From Acetobacteraceae bacterium (GTDB lineage Bacteria > Pseudomonadota > Alphaproteobacteria > Acetobacterales > Acetobacteraceae), in contig JASHVB010000083.1 in NCBI GenBank assembly GCA_030039695.1, positions 1 through 7,271 on the forward strand: 7,271 nucleotides of DNA, read 5' to 3'. Made by a program: the position numbers and the translations under genes. Positions 6,001-7,271 of the stretch are shown piece after piece. Under the pieces are notes generated by a model. That model ran no database searches. It was not told the DNA's origin and saw only the letters and a program-made list of their open reading frames with translations. Within the stretch, counting starts at the first letter, position 1. Every line of letters begins with the position of its first letter.

Positions 6001-6169
6001 ATGAAGAGCATGGGAGCGTTCGGAACTGCCGACTACGATCGCCCCGCAGGCTGAGCCGGTCGCTCGTACCATCGTCCGCTCCGGACTCTCCGCTGATGGT
6101 GGCGTGGAGTCTTGTGGGGACTATAACGACCAAGAGTATTTCTTCCTGAATTGGCCCGTCGCGGCTTAG
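6001..6169 (+). pseudogene. Small peptide gene, copy B, one frameshift
   Basis: ATG 6001 reads MKSMGAFGTADYDRPAG and stops at TGA 6052-6054. Removing one base near 6047-6052 joins it to EPVARTIVRSGLSADGGVES and CGDYNDQEYFFLNWPVAA, which stops at TAG 6167-6169. The rebuilt product would be about 56 residues: a short start, a middle ARTIVRSG, and an acidic-aromatic tail. The tail is shared with copy A, 270 bp upstream. A GAGAGG ribosome site (5981-5986) fits an ATG at 5994 in yet another frame, so the true start is unsure. I do not recognise the family. Short length, duplication and a conserved tail would suit a modified-peptide precursor, but no maturation enzyme gene is present, so that is speculation. 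Confidence 0.4.
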
Positions 6170-6390
6170 TCAGGAATCGATCGTCGGAAACGCGTCCATG
6201 TCGCTGAACGGGCCTATTCCGTTTGGGCATGCGATTGCTGAGGTCTTTCGTGACGAAGCGCACGGACGATGCGAAGTGGCACAATCCCAGGGATGGAGAG
6301 CCGAATCATGTTCAGCGACACGCCGCTGCTGCATGACAGTGTCCGGTCCGCCGAGTGCCGTGCGCGGACGCCGTGCATCGCAAGCCTACG

Positions 6391-6729
6391 TCACACGATC
6401 TTTGCCTCGAATGGCGGACGTAGATCCGGTGCGTCGAACTCCACCACCCACAGATCGGGATCAAACTTGACCTGCCGCGCGACGTACGCATCCACGGCGG
6501 CCTGATCGACGGGCACCGGTCCCGTTGCTCGCATCCACGCCAGCGCGCCGTCAGCGGTGCGCATCTGCGACAGCACGAGCATTCCTTCGCGCCCACGCAA
6601 TACCGCCAGCACGCCGCCGGAATCAGGATCGCCCCGCCTCAGGACAGCACCCGGCAATCCGTCGGCATCAGCGAGACGCAGCGCCATCTTCACCCAAAGA
6701 CCGGCCTTGATTCGCGGTTCCGTGGCCAT
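6391..6729 (-). CDS. DUF1491 family protein
   Basis: This is a complete 112-residue protein that starts MATEPRIKAGLWVKMALRLA. It contains VLRRGDPDSGGVLAVLRGRE, TGPVPVDQAAVDAYVARQ and DPDLWVVEFDAPDLRPPFEA, which follow the DUF1491 pattern along its whole length (LRRGD.D.GG..VLRGREG..VLSQ, YVARQ...DPDLWVVEFE.PD..PPFE). The family is known from Alphaproteobacteria and its function is not known. It is a soluble cytoplasmic protein with no signal peptide or membrane helix. Its ATG shares one base with the TGA of the SDR gene upstream (TGATG), so translation is probably coupled and no separate ribosome site is needed. The frame is undamaged and the composition matches the host. Confidence 0.9.
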   Translation of the reverse strand: MATEPRIKAGLWVKMALRLADADGLPGAVLRRGDPDSGGVLAVLRGREGMLVLSQMRTADGALAWMRATGPVPVDQAAVDAYVARQVKFDPDLWVVEFDAPDLRPPFEAKIV

Positions 6730-7271
6730 CAGGGAAGCGCCAATCCGCCGCCGTCGATCGGCAACGCATGACCTGTGATGCTGCGAGCTTCAGGCCGTAT
6801 TAGCCAGGTGACCGCATCAGCTACTTCTTCTGGCGTCGCGATTTGCCGGGTCGGCACGCTGGCCGCCGCCACATCGCGCGAAATGCCCAGTTCGGCGAAG
6901 CGTTGCCGCGCCATTTCGGTATCGACCCAACCCGGGCACACCGCATTGACGGTGATGCCGCGCGGCGCAAGCGCTAGTGCCAGCGCGCGTGTGAATCCGA
7001 CAACGCCGTGCTTGGCTGCGCAGTACGCCGTCTGGTCTGCGACGCCGCGCAGCCCTAACACCGACGCAATGTTGATGATTCGGCCACTGCCATCGGGAAG
7101 CAGCGGCAGCACCGCCTTGCAGCAATGATATGTGCCGTGCAGGTTCGAGGCGATAATCGCGTGCCACGGCGCATCGTCGCCATCCAGCGCATTGGCGCCC
7201 GCGAGGCCGGCGTTGTTCACCAGCGCGTCGACGCGGCGGAGCCCGCGGAAGAGGCGGGCCACCGACAACGG
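6729..7271 (-). CDS. SDR-family NAD(P)-dependent oxidoreductase, C-terminal part
   Basis: The last 180 residues of a short-chain dehydrogenase/reductase are visible; the N-terminal TGxxxGxG cofactor loop lies beyond the right edge. Counting from the edge, landmarks are NNAG (19-22), catalytic N43 in SNLHGTYHCCK, S70 in INIASVLGL, and Y83/K87 in AYCAAKHG, with the usual 13- and 4-residue spacings. NAVCPGWVDTEMA (109-121) and the closing TGHALPIDGG motif follow. These are classical SDR features of the FabG, acetoacetyl-CoA reductase and 3-hydroxyacyl dehydrogenase type. The enzyme reduces a carbonyl or oxidises an alcohol with NAD(P)(H) in the cytoplasm, usually as a tetramer. The exact substrate cannot be told from this half. 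It is the upstream member of a pair with the DUF1491 gene, overlapping it by one base. Confidence 0.93.
   Translation of the reverse strand, partial: PLSVARLFRGLRRVDALVNNAGLAGANALDGDDAPWHAIIASNLHGTYHCCKAVLPLLPDGSGRIINIASVLGLRGVADQTAYCAAKHGVVGFTRALALALAPRGITVNAVCPGWVDTEMARQRFAELGISRDVAAASVPTRQIATPEEVADAVTWLIRPEARSITGHALPIDGGGLALP

Noticed and set aside
5804..6169. Lasso-peptide precursor
   Set aside because: The tails contain Gly followed by Asp at a possible ring position, but the usual Thr before the core is not shared by both copies and no cyclase, protease or B1-type gene lies nearby. Kept only as an unknown peptide.
6198..6470. Plus-strand frame starting MSLNGPIPFGHAIAEVFRDE
   Set aside because: The first 25 residues look natural, but the frame then becomes Arg/Ser-rich and runs antisense into the DUF1491 gene; no clear ribosome site. 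The 6170-6390 gap holds nothing else I can support.
6269..6505. Plus-strand frame containing MFSDTPLLHDSV
   Set aside because: Reads antisense into DUF1491 with a random-looking tail; the start has only a weak purine stretch.

Overview
The window looks like a high-GC alphaproteobacterial chromosome, probably Sphingomonadales or a related order. The intact genes at both ends have strongly G/C-ending codons (one 60-base block in otsA is about 80% GC). One of them belongs to the DUF1491 family, which I know from Alphaproteobacteria. The assignment rests on these traits and on remembered family resemblance, not on a search.

Left part (1-3185), ordinary and intact: the first 62 codons of a family-4-type glycosyltransferase on the minus strand, running off the window edge; a 183-bp divergent intergenic region; a complete trehalose-6-phosphate synthase (otsA, 372-1778, plus strand); then, after a gap holding a perfect 7-1-7 dyad, a complete metal-dependent amidohydrolase (1953-3185, plus strand) of the imidazolonepropionase-like/dipeptidase group.

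Middle (3186-6390), a 3.2-kb graveyard with almost no intact genes. In order: a 73-bp palindromic REP/MITE-like element; the N-terminal scrap of an IS21-type istA transposase (minus) preceded by four 23-24 bp repeats that look like an IS21 end; an unrecognised gene broken by a stop and a frame change (3693-4239); a small intact-looking 53-residue gene (minus) with a good ribosome binding site; two decayed genes still joined by an ATGA stop/start overlap (4438-4727); an AT-rich insert (about 40% GC) carrying an 87-residue orphan gene (minus); a stump of a Tat-exported penicillin-acylase-type enzyme (5241-5477, plus); and two diverged copies, 270 bp apart, of the C-terminal end of a small unknown protein (consensus GGVE..DYND..YF.L.WP), the second rebuildable to about 56 residues by one base change. 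The mixture of gene scraps with different composition suggests repeated insertion and decay at one tolerated site between housekeeping genes.

Right part (6391-7271, minus strand), intact: the C-terminal 180 residues of an SDR-family NAD(P)-dependent oxidoreductase, followed by a DUF1491 gene whose ATG shares one base with the SDR stop codon (TGATG), so the two form a translationally coupled pair.

Functionally, only otsA (trehalose synthesis, osmotic and desiccation stress) and the SDR/DUF1491 pair have reasonably clear settings. The most unusual material is the duplicated small-peptide tail at 5804-6169 and the AT-rich orphan gene at 4724-4987. I found no tRNA, rRNA or CRISPR array.
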